The notes below the pieces were generated by a model, which saw only the letters and a list, made by a program, of their open reading frames with translations, was not told where the DNA came from and searched no databases. This document shows, in pieces, positions 17,886-26,800 of a stretch of DNA of 64,000 nucleotides. The stretch's first letter is position 1. Each line of letters begins with the position of its first letter. Location of the stretch: positions 62,001-126,000 of the forward strand of contig NZ_JAHQCX010000003.1 of assembly GCF_019042245.1 (NCBI RefSeq). The letters are read 5' to 3'. The position numbers were made by a program, and so were the translations under genes. The DNA comes from Diplocloster modestus. Its GTDB lineage: Bacteria > Bacillota > Clostridia > Lachnospirales > Lachnospiraceae.

Positions 17886-19100
17886 TTATTCGTACAGGCA
17901 AGGTTTTACGTCTTCGGAATCCATGTTTTCAGCGGTGTAGAATAAGCATCCGGTGTCAACATCGTGTACTTCCTGTCCTGTTGCAGCCATGATAGCCAGC
18001 TCAACAGCTTTGTAACCGATCTGTACAGGGTTCTGTGTTACGGAACCAGCGAAGATACCATTCTTTACAGCGTCAAGCTGAACTTTACCGGAGTCAAATC
18101 CAACACCGATCACTTTGTCAGCGCCCAGAATGTTTAAGTTCTTGTTAGCGGTGATGATGTTCTTAGCCGCGAATTCATTGGAACCATAGATCGCGATCAG
18201 GTCAGACTCGTTCATAATCTTGGAAGCAGCGGTCTGGCAGTCAGCGTCTACTACGTTTGCAGGGATACCGATCTCTAAGATAACCTTAGCATCAGCAACT
18301 TCTTTTTTGAATTTGTCATGTCCGATGATGGAAACTTTGCCTTCGCCGATCAGCTCAACCATTTTGTCAAGGAATCCCTGAGTACGGTCTACGATAGACT
18401 GAGAGTTCGCTTCCTGGGAAACCACACCGATTCTTACGGTTTCAGCGGGATCTGTCACTTTATCTTTGATCAGTTTGTATAACTCATCTGCTGCCAGTCC
18501 GCCTGCTGCATAGTTGTCGGTGGAAGCGTTGGCAACGATAGCGCCTTCCGGAGCGTCCGGAACACCAGAGTCAAAACCTACGATCGGAATACCGCTGGTC
18601 TGAGCCTGTTTGATAGAATCCAGAACGGATTTGGTATCCAGAGCTGCCAGGCAGATCGCGTCGGGGCTCTTATTGATTGCGTTCTTCACCTGCTCAACCT
18701 GCTGAGCGATATCCTGCTCGCTGTTCGGTCCAACGAAGCTGTCAGCGGGATTTGCGGTTAATTTGTAATCTTCTCCAGCTTTCTGTGCGCCTAATTTAAC
18801 AGCTTTCCAGAAGTCATGCTGGAAACCTTTTGCAACTACCTGCACATTCAGTGCGCTGTAATCTACGCTGGGATCGGGTTTCAGGTCGCCGGTCGCTGCT
18901 GCAGGAGCTTCGCTCTCAGCGGGAGCTTCTGTAGCTTCCGGTGCTGCGGTTGCTTCCGGTGCTTTGGTCTCTGCAGGAGCTGCAGGAGCTTCGGTTGCTG
19001 CGGGTTCTGCTGCAGGCTCTTCAGTCTTGCTTCCGCAGCCTGTTACCATAGCTGCTACCATGGCTACACATAAAAGTACGCTAATTACTTTTTTCTTCAT
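17886..19100 (-). CDS. Rbs-type sugar ABC transporter, substrate-binding lipoprotein
   Basis: 404 aa. A lipoprotein signal ends at MVTGCGS (Cys about 22). Then comes an Ala/Pro/Glu-rich flexible linker to about residue 70, and a Peripla_BP_4 domain with VVAKGFQHDFWKAVKLGAQK, IPIVGFDSGV, NASTDNYAAGGLAADEL, AIYGSNEFAAKNII and VIGVGFDSGKVQLDAVKNG. It should catch a pentose, deoxyhexose or similar sugar outside the cell and hand it to the permease and ATPase encoded just upstream (19202-21723). Codon use is markedly biased, as expected for a highly expressed binding protein. The ligand is unknown. Confidence 0.93.
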   Translation of the reverse strand: MKKKVISVLLCVAMVAAMVTGCGSKTEEPAAEPAATEAPAAPAETKAPEATAAPEATEAPAESEAPAAATGDLKPDPSVDYSALNVQVVAKGFQHDFWKAVKLGAQKAGEDYKLTANPADSFVGPNSEQDIAQQVEQVKNAINKSPDAICLAALDTKSVLDSIKQAQTSGIPIVGFDSGVPDAPEGAIVANASTDNYAAGGLAADELYKLIKDKVTDPAETVRIGVVSQEANSQSIVDRTQGFLDKMVELIGEGKVSIIGHDKFKKEVADAKVILEIGIPANVVDADCQTAASKIMNESDLIAIYGSNEFAAKNIITANKNLNILGADKVIGVGFDSGKVQLDAVKNGIFAGSVTQNPVQIGYKAVELAIMAATGQEVHDVDTGCLFYTAENMDSEDVKPCLYE

Positions 19101-19201
19101 TCTTTAAATCCTCCCTTGATTTGATAGATTTATAATAACTGCCTGCCCTATTGCAGGACAGTTAATAACACAAGTAGTAAAAAGATGATACTGTTGCTGG
19201 A

Positions 19202-20200
19202 TTAGTTACCCTGTTTTTTTCTGTTGGCTACATCGGCAAATACTGCGATGATCAATACGAAACCGGTTATAAACAACTGATAGTGAGGCTGCAGTCCTAC
19301 GAAAGGAAGGCCGGTTTTCAGGATTGCCATAATAAATACACCGATCAGGGTGCCTGCGATAGATCCAACACCACCGGAGAGAGAGGTTCCGCCGATTACA
19401 ACACCGGCGATGGCATCCAGCTCAAATCCGTTTCCGGTACCAGGCATCAGGGTTACGTTGATAGCTGCATAAGAGATACCTGCCAGAGCAGCGAACAGGC
19501 CGCTGATGATAAATGCAAGGGTTTCCCATTTTACTACGTTAACACCGGATAATCTGGTTGCTTCTTTATTGCTGCCCAGAGCCAGGATATAGCGGCCGGG
19601 ACGGGTCTTATTTAAAATGATCGCCATGATAATCGCCAGTACGATCAACAGGATGAAACCGGTAGGGATACCTGCCGCCATGTTCTGAGGCAGCCAGTCA
19701 GGCTGGAACTTGAAGATATTTTTAAACCATGCGCCTGCCTCATCCCCCATCGGGAAGGATACGGATGCGGTTCCTGTGACGATGGAGCCGAGCCCCCTTG
19801 TTATCATCATCGTACCCAGCGTGGCGATAAAGGCCGGCAGCCCCATCACGGATACCATAAGTCCGTTGGCCAGTCCGAACACGCCGCCGATCACGATGAT
19901 CAGGATCAGGGCCAATGCCATGGGAACCCCTGCCTGGTACAGGGTACCGCCGATCAGGGAACAGCAGATACACAAGGTACCGATGGACAAGTCAATGCCG
20001 CCTGTGATAATGACAAATGTAACGCCGATTGCCATGAAACCAATGTAGTAAGCGGAGTCAAATACACTGACAATCGTACTGTATTTGAAGAATCCCTTAC
20101 CAAATATACTGAAGAATATGAACAACGCTACCATTGCTACAATGGCAACTAACTTCTGTGTTCCCATTGCCCTGGTTTTCTTTTCAACACTTTTTTCCAT
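19202..20200 (-). CDS. rbsC: Rbs-type sugar ABC transporter permease
   Basis: 332 aa of mostly hydrophobic sequence with 8 to 10 predicted membrane helices. The family signatures are clear: GVTFVIITGGIDLSIGTLC, GLPAFIATLGTMMITRGLG, GSNKEATRLSGVNV (the cytoplasmic coupling loop) and AIAGVVIGGTSLSGGVGS. It forms the channel of a carbohydrate-uptake (CUT2) importer. The gene starts 14 nt after the ATPase stop with AGGAGGG upstream, so the two are cotranscribed; the binding protein follows after 101 nt. The symbol denotes family likeness to RbsC, not a proven ribose substrate. Confidence 0.92.
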   Translation of the reverse strand: MEKSVEKKTRAMGTQKLVAIVAMVALFIFFSIFGKGFFKYSTIVSVFDSAYYIGFMAIGVTFVIITGGIDLSIGTLCICCSLIGGTLYQAGVPMALALILIIVIGGVFGLANGLMVSVMGLPAFIATLGTMMITRGLGSIVTGTASVSFPMGDEAGAWFKNIFKFQPDWLPQNMAAGIPTGFILLIVLAIIMAIILNKTRPGRYILALGSNKEATRLSGVNVVKWETLAFIISGLFAALAGISYAAINVTLMPGTGNGFELDAIAGVVIGGTSLSGGVGSIAGTLIGVFIMAILKTGLPFVGLQPHYQLFITGFVLIIAVFADVANRKKQGN

Positions 20201-20214
20201 TTTCTTTTACCCTC

Positions 20215-21723
20215 CTAATTTCTCAATGTTGCTGCGCGCATAATTGCTTCCTGGCTCGCTTCTTCGATAGAAAGTTCACCAGTCTTTCTGCCTTCGCACA
20301 TGACAACGATCCGATCGCTCATTCTCAACACCTCTGTCAATTCAGAGGATATCATAATAATGGACTTCCCTTGTGCTACCAGTTCATTCATCAGATGGTA
20401 GATCTCACTCTTGGCACCCACATCGATGCCTCGGGTAGGTTCGTCAAAAATCAGGATATCACAATCCCGGACCAGCCATTTGGCAATAACGACTTTCTGC
20501 TGGTTACCGCCGGACAGGCTGACTACTTTCGTATCCACGGTAGGCGTTTTGGTCTTTAATTTGTCTACATATTCCACCGCAGCTTCTTTTTCTTTGTTCT
20601 TATCTATAAACAACCCATTGGTAAAGTGCTCCAGTGAAGCCATCGTGGTATTTTCCGCAACGGTCTTTTCCACGATGATACCATATCTCTTACGGTCCTC
20701 CGACAGATATCCGATACCGGCGTTAACGGCATCCTGAGGGCTCTTGATCACTACCTTTTCTCCGTTTACAAAGATCTCACCGCTGTCGATCTTATCTGCT
20801 CCGAAGATCGCCCTGGCCGTCTCTGTCCTGCCGGCGCCCATCAGTCCGGAGAATCCCAGGATCTCGCCTTTTCTCAGATCGAAACTGACGTCCCTTACCA
20901 TCTTACCGGCATTTAAGTTCTTCACGCTCAGCACCACCGGCGCGTCGTCCGGTACATTGCTCTTTTCCTTCGGATCTTCGTAGATCACACGTCCGACCAT
21001 CATGTTAATGATATCGTCTTTCGTGCACTTCTCGGTGATCAGTGTTCCCACATACTCACCATCACGCATAACCGTTACCCGGTCTGTTATCACCTTAATC
21101 TCATCCATACGATGGGAAATGTAAATGATCCCCAGATTCTTCGCCCGCAGGTCACGGATGATCTTAAACAGCTCGTCGATCTCCGCTTCCGTCAGAGCCG
21201 CTGAAGGCTCATCAAAAATAATCACTTTCGCATCTCTGGAAATTGCCTTTGCGATCTCGCACATCTGCTGTTTTCCAACGGTTAAGTTCCCCATCCTCTC
21301 CGCGGGATTGATCTTGATATTCAATCGCTCAAACAGCTTTGCCGCTTCCTCGTTCATCTTCTTATCATTAATCAGCTTGCCGTTCATCTTCTCGCGGCCG
21401 ATGAAAATATTCTGCGCCACCGTCAGATGGTTCATCATATTCAGTTCCTGGTGCACGATGGATATTCCAATATCCTGTGCCTCTTTCGGGGTGGCAAAGT
21501 TCACTTCCTGCCCCTCAAAAGTGATTGTTCCGCTGTCCTTGGAATAAATGCCCGTCAACACTTTCATCAACGTGGATTTTCCGGCACCATTCTCGCCCAT
21601 CAACGCATGAACTTCTCCCTTTCTCAGGTCAAAGTCTACTTCCTTTAGTGCATGGACACCTGGAAAGGACTTGTCTATCCCTTTCATTGTCAATATTACG
21701 TCGCCCACTATCTCACCATCCAT
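20215..21723 (-). CDS. rbsA: Rbs-type sugar ABC transporter, double ATPase
   Basis: 502 aa with two tandem ABC cassettes, as in RbsA/MglA/XylG. The first has Walker A GENGAGKSTLMKVL at about 45 and Walker B VIIFDEPSAALTEAE. The second has the family's degenerate P-loop GLMGAGRTETARAIFG, a full signature LSGGNQQKVVIAKWL and Walker B ILIFDEPTRGIDVGAK. It powers uptake through the permease encoded next. The start at 21723 has only a weak ribosome-binding site (GAAGAG); a GTG six codons downstream is possible. The 442 nt upstream contain an AT-rich leader and a dispersed element at 22007-22139. Confidence 0.93.
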   Translation of the reverse strand: MDGEIVGDVILTMKGIDKSFPGVHALKEVDFDLRKGEVHALMGENGAGKSTLMKVLTGIYSKDSGTITFEGQEVNFATPKEAQDIGISIVHQELNMMNHLTVAQNIFIGREKMNGKLINDKKMNEEAAKLFERLNIKINPAERMGNLTVGKQQMCEIAKAISRDAKVIIFDEPSAALTEAEIDELFKIIRDLRAKNLGIIYISHRMDEIKVITDRVTVMRDGEYVGTLITEKCTKDDIINMMVGRVIYEDPKEKSNVPDDAPVVLSVKNLNAGKMVRDVSFDLRKGEILGFSGLMGAGRTETARAIFGADKIDSGEIFVNGEKVVIKSPQDAVNAGIGYLSEDRKRYGIIVEKTVAENTTMASLEHFTNGLFIDKNKEKEAAVEYVDKLKTKTPTVDTKVVSLSGGNQQKVVIAKWLVRDCDILIFDEPTRGIDVGAKSEIYHLMNELVAQGKSIIMISSELTEVLRMSDRIVVMCEGRKTGELSIEEASQEAIMRAATLRN

Positions 21724-22006
21724 TTCTCTTCAGAACTCGTTACTGTCTCTCTGATATGTGTCTATTATATGTCTAAATTATGAACGTTTTAATAGAGAAT
21801 CTTATGGAAAAGGGTAAAAATCTTACGAAGTTGTAGAATATTTTCCCCCTGTCCTCTTTTTCGGGATCTACTTCTGTTTTATGGAGGAAATTACGATTCT
21901 TGACATTATTTTCTGCCCGGTCAGATTCTATCGAGTCCTTTAAAGCCCTGATGTACAAGAATTAAGTATTGAAGGTCTGTTATCCCTATTAAGAATTGAA
22001 CCGTTC

Positions 22007-22139
22007 TCCTTGAGATATATGCAAGAACATAAAAAAGCAGCGCTCGAAAATACCTCGCCGAAAATTTTCATATATGGCTCATAAGCTCCCATAATACGGC
22101 TGCTAAGTTCTCATAGTAAAAAATATATATCTCAAGGAA
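22007..22139. repeat. Family B intergenic element with terminal inverted repeats (copy 2)
   Basis: The ends TCCTTGAGATATAT (22007-22020) and ATATATCTCAAGGA (22126-22139) are inverted copies. The inner part 22039-22116 shares five blocks in order with 10674-10752 (AGCGCTCGAAA, ACCTCGC, TTTTCAT, AATACGG, CTCATAG). It separates the sensory genes from the transporter genes. No protein is encoded. The rest of 21724-22165 shows no gene. Confidence 0.65.
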
Positions 22140-22165
22140 GAACATTATTATTCGATTATCAAGAA

Positions 22166-23158
22166 CTATTTATCAAAAAATGGGAACAAAAGCTTCTGAT
22201 TCTGCTCTGTATACATATTCTCTTTCGTGATCAATTCCGAACCGGAGTCAATAACCGGTGGGACATTTTCTCCCTTCAAAACCTTTAACGCTGTTTCTAC
22301 AGCCAGATAACCCATATTAAAAGATTTTTGAACCACGATAGCCTGAAAAACCCCTTTTTCCAGAAACTTAATCTGTTCTAACGAGTTATCGAATCCGATC
22401 ACTTTCACCCGTTGGGATACCGCGCCCTGTATTTCGTCAACAGCCCTGGCCGCGCCTACGGCGGAATACTCGTTCAGACCCGCGATATAATCCAGATCCG
22501 GATATTTTTCCAGCAGATCCTTGGTAAGCCGGTAGGCCTTCTGATAATTCGAATCACAGTAGACGACTTCCACGATCTGATCTTCGTAAGGGCCAATTCC
22601 TGCCCGGAGGCCTCTCTCCCGGTCTATGGCCGTTGATGCGTCTTTTACGTGGCTGACGATGGCGATTTGGGAATCGTCATCCAGACTCTGCTGCATGAAT
22701 TTCCCCATCTTCATGCCGGCCGCGAAATTGTCTGTGGCGATCAGGGCGTCCGCCACATCCTCGTCCACTCCAGAATCCACGAAAATAAGCTTAATACCGC
22801 TTTCTTTTACCTTTTTTACCATCTCAGTTGTATTCGTGTACGAGATCGGAGATACTGCGATCACATCGGCTTTGCTGTCGATAGCATTCTGTATCCGTCT
22901 GTTCTGGTCCTCATAGTCGGTCTCGTTGGTTCCGCCATCTATGACCAGATCGATGTCATAATCCTTAGCCGCCATGTTGGCCCCCTCGATCAACGCGGTC
23001 CAGAAATCGTTGGTCTCGTCAATGAGCTTCGGGATATACACCATATGGATCACTTTTTTCTCCTTGTGCGTCTGTATATTGTAAATAAGAAATAAAAGGA
23101 GACTAAGGCACAGGATACTGCTGACTATGATCAGCCACTTTCTATAGCTCTTCTTCAT
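22166..23158 (-). CDS. Membrane-anchored sugar-binding protein of a YesM/YesN sensory system
   Basis: 330 aa. An N-terminal membrane helix (WLIIVSSILCLSLLLFLIY) has no lipobox, so the protein is anchored by the helix. The outside part is a Peripla_BP_4 domain (DETNDFWTALIEGANMAAKD, IKLIFVDSGVDED, ATDNFAAGMKMGKFM, VIGFDNSLEQIKFLEKG). Its gene overlaps the 3' end of the histidine kinase gene by 17 nt. In such three-part systems the binding protein presents the sugar to the sensor kinase rather than to a transporter; that role is inferred from the overlap and the helix anchor. The likely target is the Rbs-type transporter next downstream. Confidence 0.87.
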   Translation of the reverse strand: MKKSYRKWLIIVSSILCLSLLLFLIYNIQTHKEKKVIHMVYIPKLIDETNDFWTALIEGANMAAKDYDIDLVIDGGTNETDYEDQNRRIQNAIDSKADVIAVSPISYTNTTEMVKKVKESGIKLIFVDSGVDEDVADALIATDNFAAGMKMGKFMQQSLDDDSQIAIVSHVKDASTAIDRERGLRAGIGPYEDQIVEVVYCDSNYQKAYRLTKDLLEKYPDLDYIAGLNEYSAVGAARAVDEIQGAVSQRVKVIGFDNSLEQIKFLEKGVFQAIVVQKSFNMGYLAVETALKVLKGENVPPVIDSGSELITKENMYTEQNQKLLFPFFDK

Positions 23159-24959
23159 TTTCTTCCTCCCACGCAGAGTTCGGGATCCGGATCGTTACGG
23201 CAGTCCCTACATTCAGCTGGCTTTCATAGGTCAGGCCGTACTCCGGCCCGTAGTAAAGACGCAGACGCTTATTCACATTGCCGGCTCCTACTCCGTTTGA
23301 CTTCCTGTTCGTTTTCTTTTCAAATACGTGGGCCAACTGTTCTTCGGTCATACCGATCCCGTTGTCCTCCACACGGATCACGATAATAGAACCCAGATTG
23401 CGCCCTGTCACCCAGATCATTCCCTTTGTTTCCTTATATTTAATTCCATGGTAAATGGCGTTTTCAACCAAAGGCTGAAGTACCAGTTTTACGATCTTAA
23501 GGTCAAGGACATCCGGATCCACATCGATAGAAAATTCCAGTCTGTCCTGATAACGCATCTTCTGGATCGTCAGATAGCTGCGGGTGTACTCTACCTCGTT
23601 TGCGATGGTCACGATCTCTTCTTCATTGCTGATGCTCTGGCGCAGAAGTTTCGCCAGCGAAGAGGTCATCAGTACAACCTCACGGTTTTTGCCGCCTTCC
23701 GCCATCCAGATAATGGAATCCAGGGTATTGTATAAGAAGTGGGGATTGATCTGGGACTGCAGTGCCATCAGCTCACTCTTCCTCTTCTGTTCCTGCTCTT
23801 CCATATTTTGGATCATCAGATGATGGATCTCCTTTGTCATAATATTGAAGGAATTTGTCAGTGCCGAGATTTCATTGTGGCCAACCGTTTTAAGCGTCAC
23901 ATTCTCAAACTGCCCCTGCTCCACCTTTTTCATGGACTTCACCAGGGCCTTCATAGGCTTGGTTATCATACTGGAGAGCAGAATCGCGATCAGGACCGCC
24001 GCCACAAAAAGCGCCGCGGCGATCAGCATATAGGTCAGCTGTGTCTCCTTACGGTTTCCCAACAATTCTTCCAGATAGGCTACCCCCACTACGGTCCAGT
24101 GGGTGCGGTCGGATTTTGATATGGTATATAATTTACTGTTATCCCCTTCATCCGTAATAAAGGAGTTGGTCTTAGAATTGCGGACTTCGTCCACCCTCTC
24201 GGTTTTCAATCCGCTGTACAGCAGATGCTGCTGGGGATGATAGACGATACCCCCGTTTTCCTCCACCACAAAGATATAACCCTTGCTTCCAAGGCTTATT
24301 TTTTCGCAGAGATCGTTAATGGAGCTATAGTTAAGATCCACAAAGAATACCCCTTCTACCTGATTACTCACCGGGTTCACTAACCCCCTGCTCAATGTGA
24401 CCACCCATTTATAATCATTCTGAACCACATTCTGCACATGGGAGCTGGAAATAACCGCCTCTTTATCCGACAGCAGCGCCTTCTGATACCAGTCCATCTC
24501 ATGATAATCCATATAAGCATTCAGATTGTCCGTTCCATCGTTAATCAGGTATGCACCGTTATTGCTGATGATCCCGATGTTATAAATGTCCTCTCTGGAA
24601 TCCTTCAAGGTCTTAAATGTATTCAGAAGCCGCTGGGTAATGGCCTCTTTATTATCCTCGCTGTTGTACCGGAACAGATAATTCCTGACATCCACGCTTC
24701 CGACCATCATATCGGACAGGTTGTCCATGTAACTGATATAGGAATCAATATCCGCATTCACCTGATCAATCAGCTGCAGGGTATAATTGGAAGAATTATT
24801 CAGCACCGTGTCCGTCGTGTAGTCAAGGGACAGCAGCAAAAACACCAGCAGTCCGGATACGATTAACGCAGAGAAAGAAACCAGGATCGTCGTCCGGATA
24901 CTTCGAAAATGAAACAATGGATTCAGCTTCAACCGCCACTTCTCCTTCTCATCCTGCAT
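23142..24959 (-). CDS. YesM-type sensor histidine kinase
   Basis: 605 aa from the ATG at 24959, which overlaps the response-regulator stop by 11 nt. Membrane helices lie at about 22-46 and 308-332, flanking a Cache-like extracellular domain. A HAMP linker follows, then the His_kinase phospho-site SQINPHFLYNTLDSIIW (His407), and an ATPase domain with VLQPLVENAIYHG and VEDNGIGM. The kinase passes phosphate to the YesN regulator encoded upstream. A longer open frame from 25061 lies inside the regulator gene and is not used. Confidence 0.94.
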   Translation of the reverse strand: MQDEKEKWRLKLNPLFHFRSIRTTILVSFSALIVSGLLVFLLLSLDYTTDTVLNNSSNYTLQLIDQVNADIDSYISYMDNLSDMMVGSVDVRNYLFRYNSEDNKEAITQRLLNTFKTLKDSREDIYNIGIISNNGAYLINDGTDNLNAYMDYHEMDWYQKALLSDKEAVISSSHVQNVVQNDYKWVVTLSRGLVNPVSNQVEGVFFVDLNYSSINDLCEKISLGSKGYIFVVEENGGIVYHPQQHLLYSGLKTERVDEVRNSKTNSFITDEGDNSKLYTISKSDRTHWTVVGVAYLEELLGNRKETQLTYMLIAAALFVAAVLIAILLSSMITKPMKALVKSMKKVEQGQFENVTLKTVGHNEISALTNSFNIMTKEIHHLMIQNMEEQEQKRKSELMALQSQINPHFLYNTLDSIIWMAEGGKNREVVLMTSSLAKLLRQSISNEEEIVTIANEVEYTRSYLTIQKMRYQDRLEFSIDVDPDVLDLKIVKLVLQPLVENAIYHGIKYKETKGMIWVTGRNLGSIIVIRVEDNGIGMTEEQLAHVFEKKTNRKSNGVGAGNVNKRLRLYYGPEYGLTYESQLNVGTAVTIRIPNSAWEEENEEEL

Positions 24960-26571
24960 AGGATCTCTTCTCTCTCGCATATTCCGTTGGTGTCTTGCCT
25001 GTAGTCTTTTTAAAAATACTGCTGAAATAATGAGGGTCGCTGTAACCGACCTCTTCCGCAATCTCGTAAGCTTTCATGGAGGTATTCTCAATGAGTGTTT
25101 TTGCTTTCTCCATCCTTTTCCTGGTCAAAGCTTCAATAAAAGTTTCACCGGTAAAATTCTTAAACACGGAGCTGAAATAACTGGTGCTCATCGCCAGATG
25201 GGTGCAGACCGAGTTCAGCGACACCTTAGGGTCCTTATAATTTTTATCAATATAATCCAGAGCCCGCAGTGCCTGGCGTTTGCAGTAGCTGTCCCTCTCA
25301 TCGGACAGCGCCCTGGCAGCTTCCTGGCAGAAATCCAGCAGATGGTGCCCGATATCATCCAGATGCTCTTCCCCATAGATCCGGGACATCATCTCATTTT
25401 CCGTGGTGTAAATAGGACTGTCCGCCAGATCTGAATCATCCAGAACATTCATGACAGACATAATAATATTCTGCACATAAATCATACTCCGGTTTTTCGG
25501 CACATAAACATCTTTCAAGGCCTTAATAAAATCCAGCACTTCCCTGCGCAGTTCCGACTCATGATTGGACTTCACCGCCAGAACAATACGATCCGCCCAT
25601 TCATTAATATTGACATTCCCGGGTTTTGACAGATTACGCAGTTCTTTCGCATACAGTACCTGTCCGCCGCCGGCAAGGAACCGGTACTCAAGCGCCATCT
25701 TTGTTCCAGAAAACGCTTCGCTCAGGCGGCTCATGGTGCCTACGGTATTGCCAACCCCCAATGTCACTTCCAGTTTCAGCAGCCGGTAAATCGTCTCTTT
25801 GACCGTCTCGCAGAATTCTGCGGTTCTCTCTTCCAGATCGCTTTCCGACGCTCCGGCCAGTATCATGATCGTCTTGTCCTCCACATTTTGGAACGCCACA
25901 CCGTTTCCAAAGCTGTTTACCAGCTCTTCGGTCACATTAAAGATCGCGAACAGGGCCAGATCATTCTTCTCCTCCGGATAATTATCCGTAAACGCGCTTA
26001 GATCATCCCCCTCAATCATAACCGTGGTAAAAGCCCGTCCCTCCAGGCAGATACCGAACTCCTCCATTTTATCCCGTATCTCTTCCTTCAGCCGTTTCCC
26101 CAGCAGAAGACTGTTCAGAAAGCGTCCTTTCAGAACCGGCAGGTTGCTCATATAAGCTCCCCGTATTTTCTTAATATTCTGGCTCTGGAGGTTCTCCTCA
26201 TCCAGGCTCTCTTTAATCTTCATCAGCGTCTCTGTGAGTTCAAAAGCAGTAACCGGTTTCAATACATATTCCACCACCTGATACTTCACCGCCTGCTTCG
26301 CATATTCGAATTCATCATACCCGCTGATAATAACCACTTTGGTATCCGGATAATTCTCATACACAAATTTCGTCAGTTCCATGCCGTCCATATACGGCAT
26401 ATAAATATCCGTCAATAATAAATCCGGAGGATTCTTCCGGATTTCTTCCATCGCTTCACGTCCATCTTTACAAGCCCCAGCCAATTCAAACCCCAGCTGC
26501 TCCCACTTGATGTTCTCCTGAATTGCCTCACGAATCAGAACTTCATCATCCACCAATAAAACCCGGTACAT
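24949..26571 (-). CDS. YesN-type response regulator with AraC DNA-binding domain
   Basis: 540 aa from the ATG at 26571 (GGAGGG 7 nt upstream). Residues 1-120 form a receiver domain with the acidic pair VDDE, phospho-acceptor Asp in LLTDIYMPYMDG, and Lys in VLKPVT. A middle region of about 300 residues has no motif I recognise. The last 100 residues are an AraC-type double helix-turn-helix (LAMSTSYFSSVFKNFTGETF, YEIAEEVGYSDPHYFSSIFK). It should activate the downstream transporter genes when phosphorylated by the adjacent kinase. First gene of the kinase/binding-protein operon. Confidence 0.94.
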   Translation of the reverse strand: MYRVLLVDDEVLIREAIQENIKWEQLGFELAGACKDGREAMEEIRKNPPDLLLTDIYMPYMDGMELTKFVYENYPDTKVVIISGYDEFEYAKQAVKYQVVEYVLKPVTAFELTETLMKIKESLDEENLQSQNIKKIRGAYMSNLPVLKGRFLNSLLLGKRLKEEIRDKMEEFGICLEGRAFTTVMIEGDDLSAFTDNYPEEKNDLALFAIFNVTEELVNSFGNGVAFQNVEDKTIMILAGASESDLEERTAEFCETVKETIYRLLKLEVTLGVGNTVGTMSRLSEAFSGTKMALEYRFLAGGGQVLYAKELRNLSKPGNVNINEWADRIVLAVKSNHESELRREVLDFIKALKDVYVPKNRSMIYVQNIIMSVMNVLDDSDLADSPIYTTENEMMSRIYGEEHLDDIGHHLLDFCQEAARALSDERDSYCKRQALRALDYIDKNYKDPKVSLNSVCTHLAMSTSYFSSVFKNFTGETFIEALTRKRMEKAKTLIENTSMKAYEIAEEVGYSDPHYFSSIFKKTTGKTPTEYAREKRSYAG

Positions 26572-26670
26572 GGCTATCCCTCCCAAGTTTAATCACTTGT
26601 CTCTTATTTTACCGGATATATGGAATTTGCGCAAGGGGCCGGAAAGCTTCGCTGGCTATTTCCACGGAGA

Positions 26671-26764
26671 GGCAGGGACAGACCGGCCCCGGCAGACGAA
26701 GAGGAGCGCCGACCAAACCGGTCGGCGCTCCTCTTTGTCTGCCGGGGGCGAGTCTGTCCCTCAG
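26671..26764 (-). terminator. Long GC-rich hairpin after the PfkB gene (about 43-bp stem)
   Basis: GAGGAGCGCCGACC (26701-26714) and GGTCGGCGCTCCTC (26720-26733) pair perfectly around five bases. The pairing continues outward with few mismatches through CGGCAGAC/GTCTGCCG and GGGACAGAC/GTCTGTCCC. It lies between the 3' end of pfkB and the start of the response regulator on the same strand, so it can act as a strong terminator. It is far longer than needed for that. Confidence 0.8.
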
Positions 26765-26800
26765 CATCATTCCTGGCACTCCAGGCTCTGCGCAGTTCTC

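Noticed and set aside
24960..25061. N-terminal extension of the histidine kinase
   Set aside because: It lies inside the response-regulator gene; the ATG at 24959 gives the usual short cytoplasmic start before the first helix.
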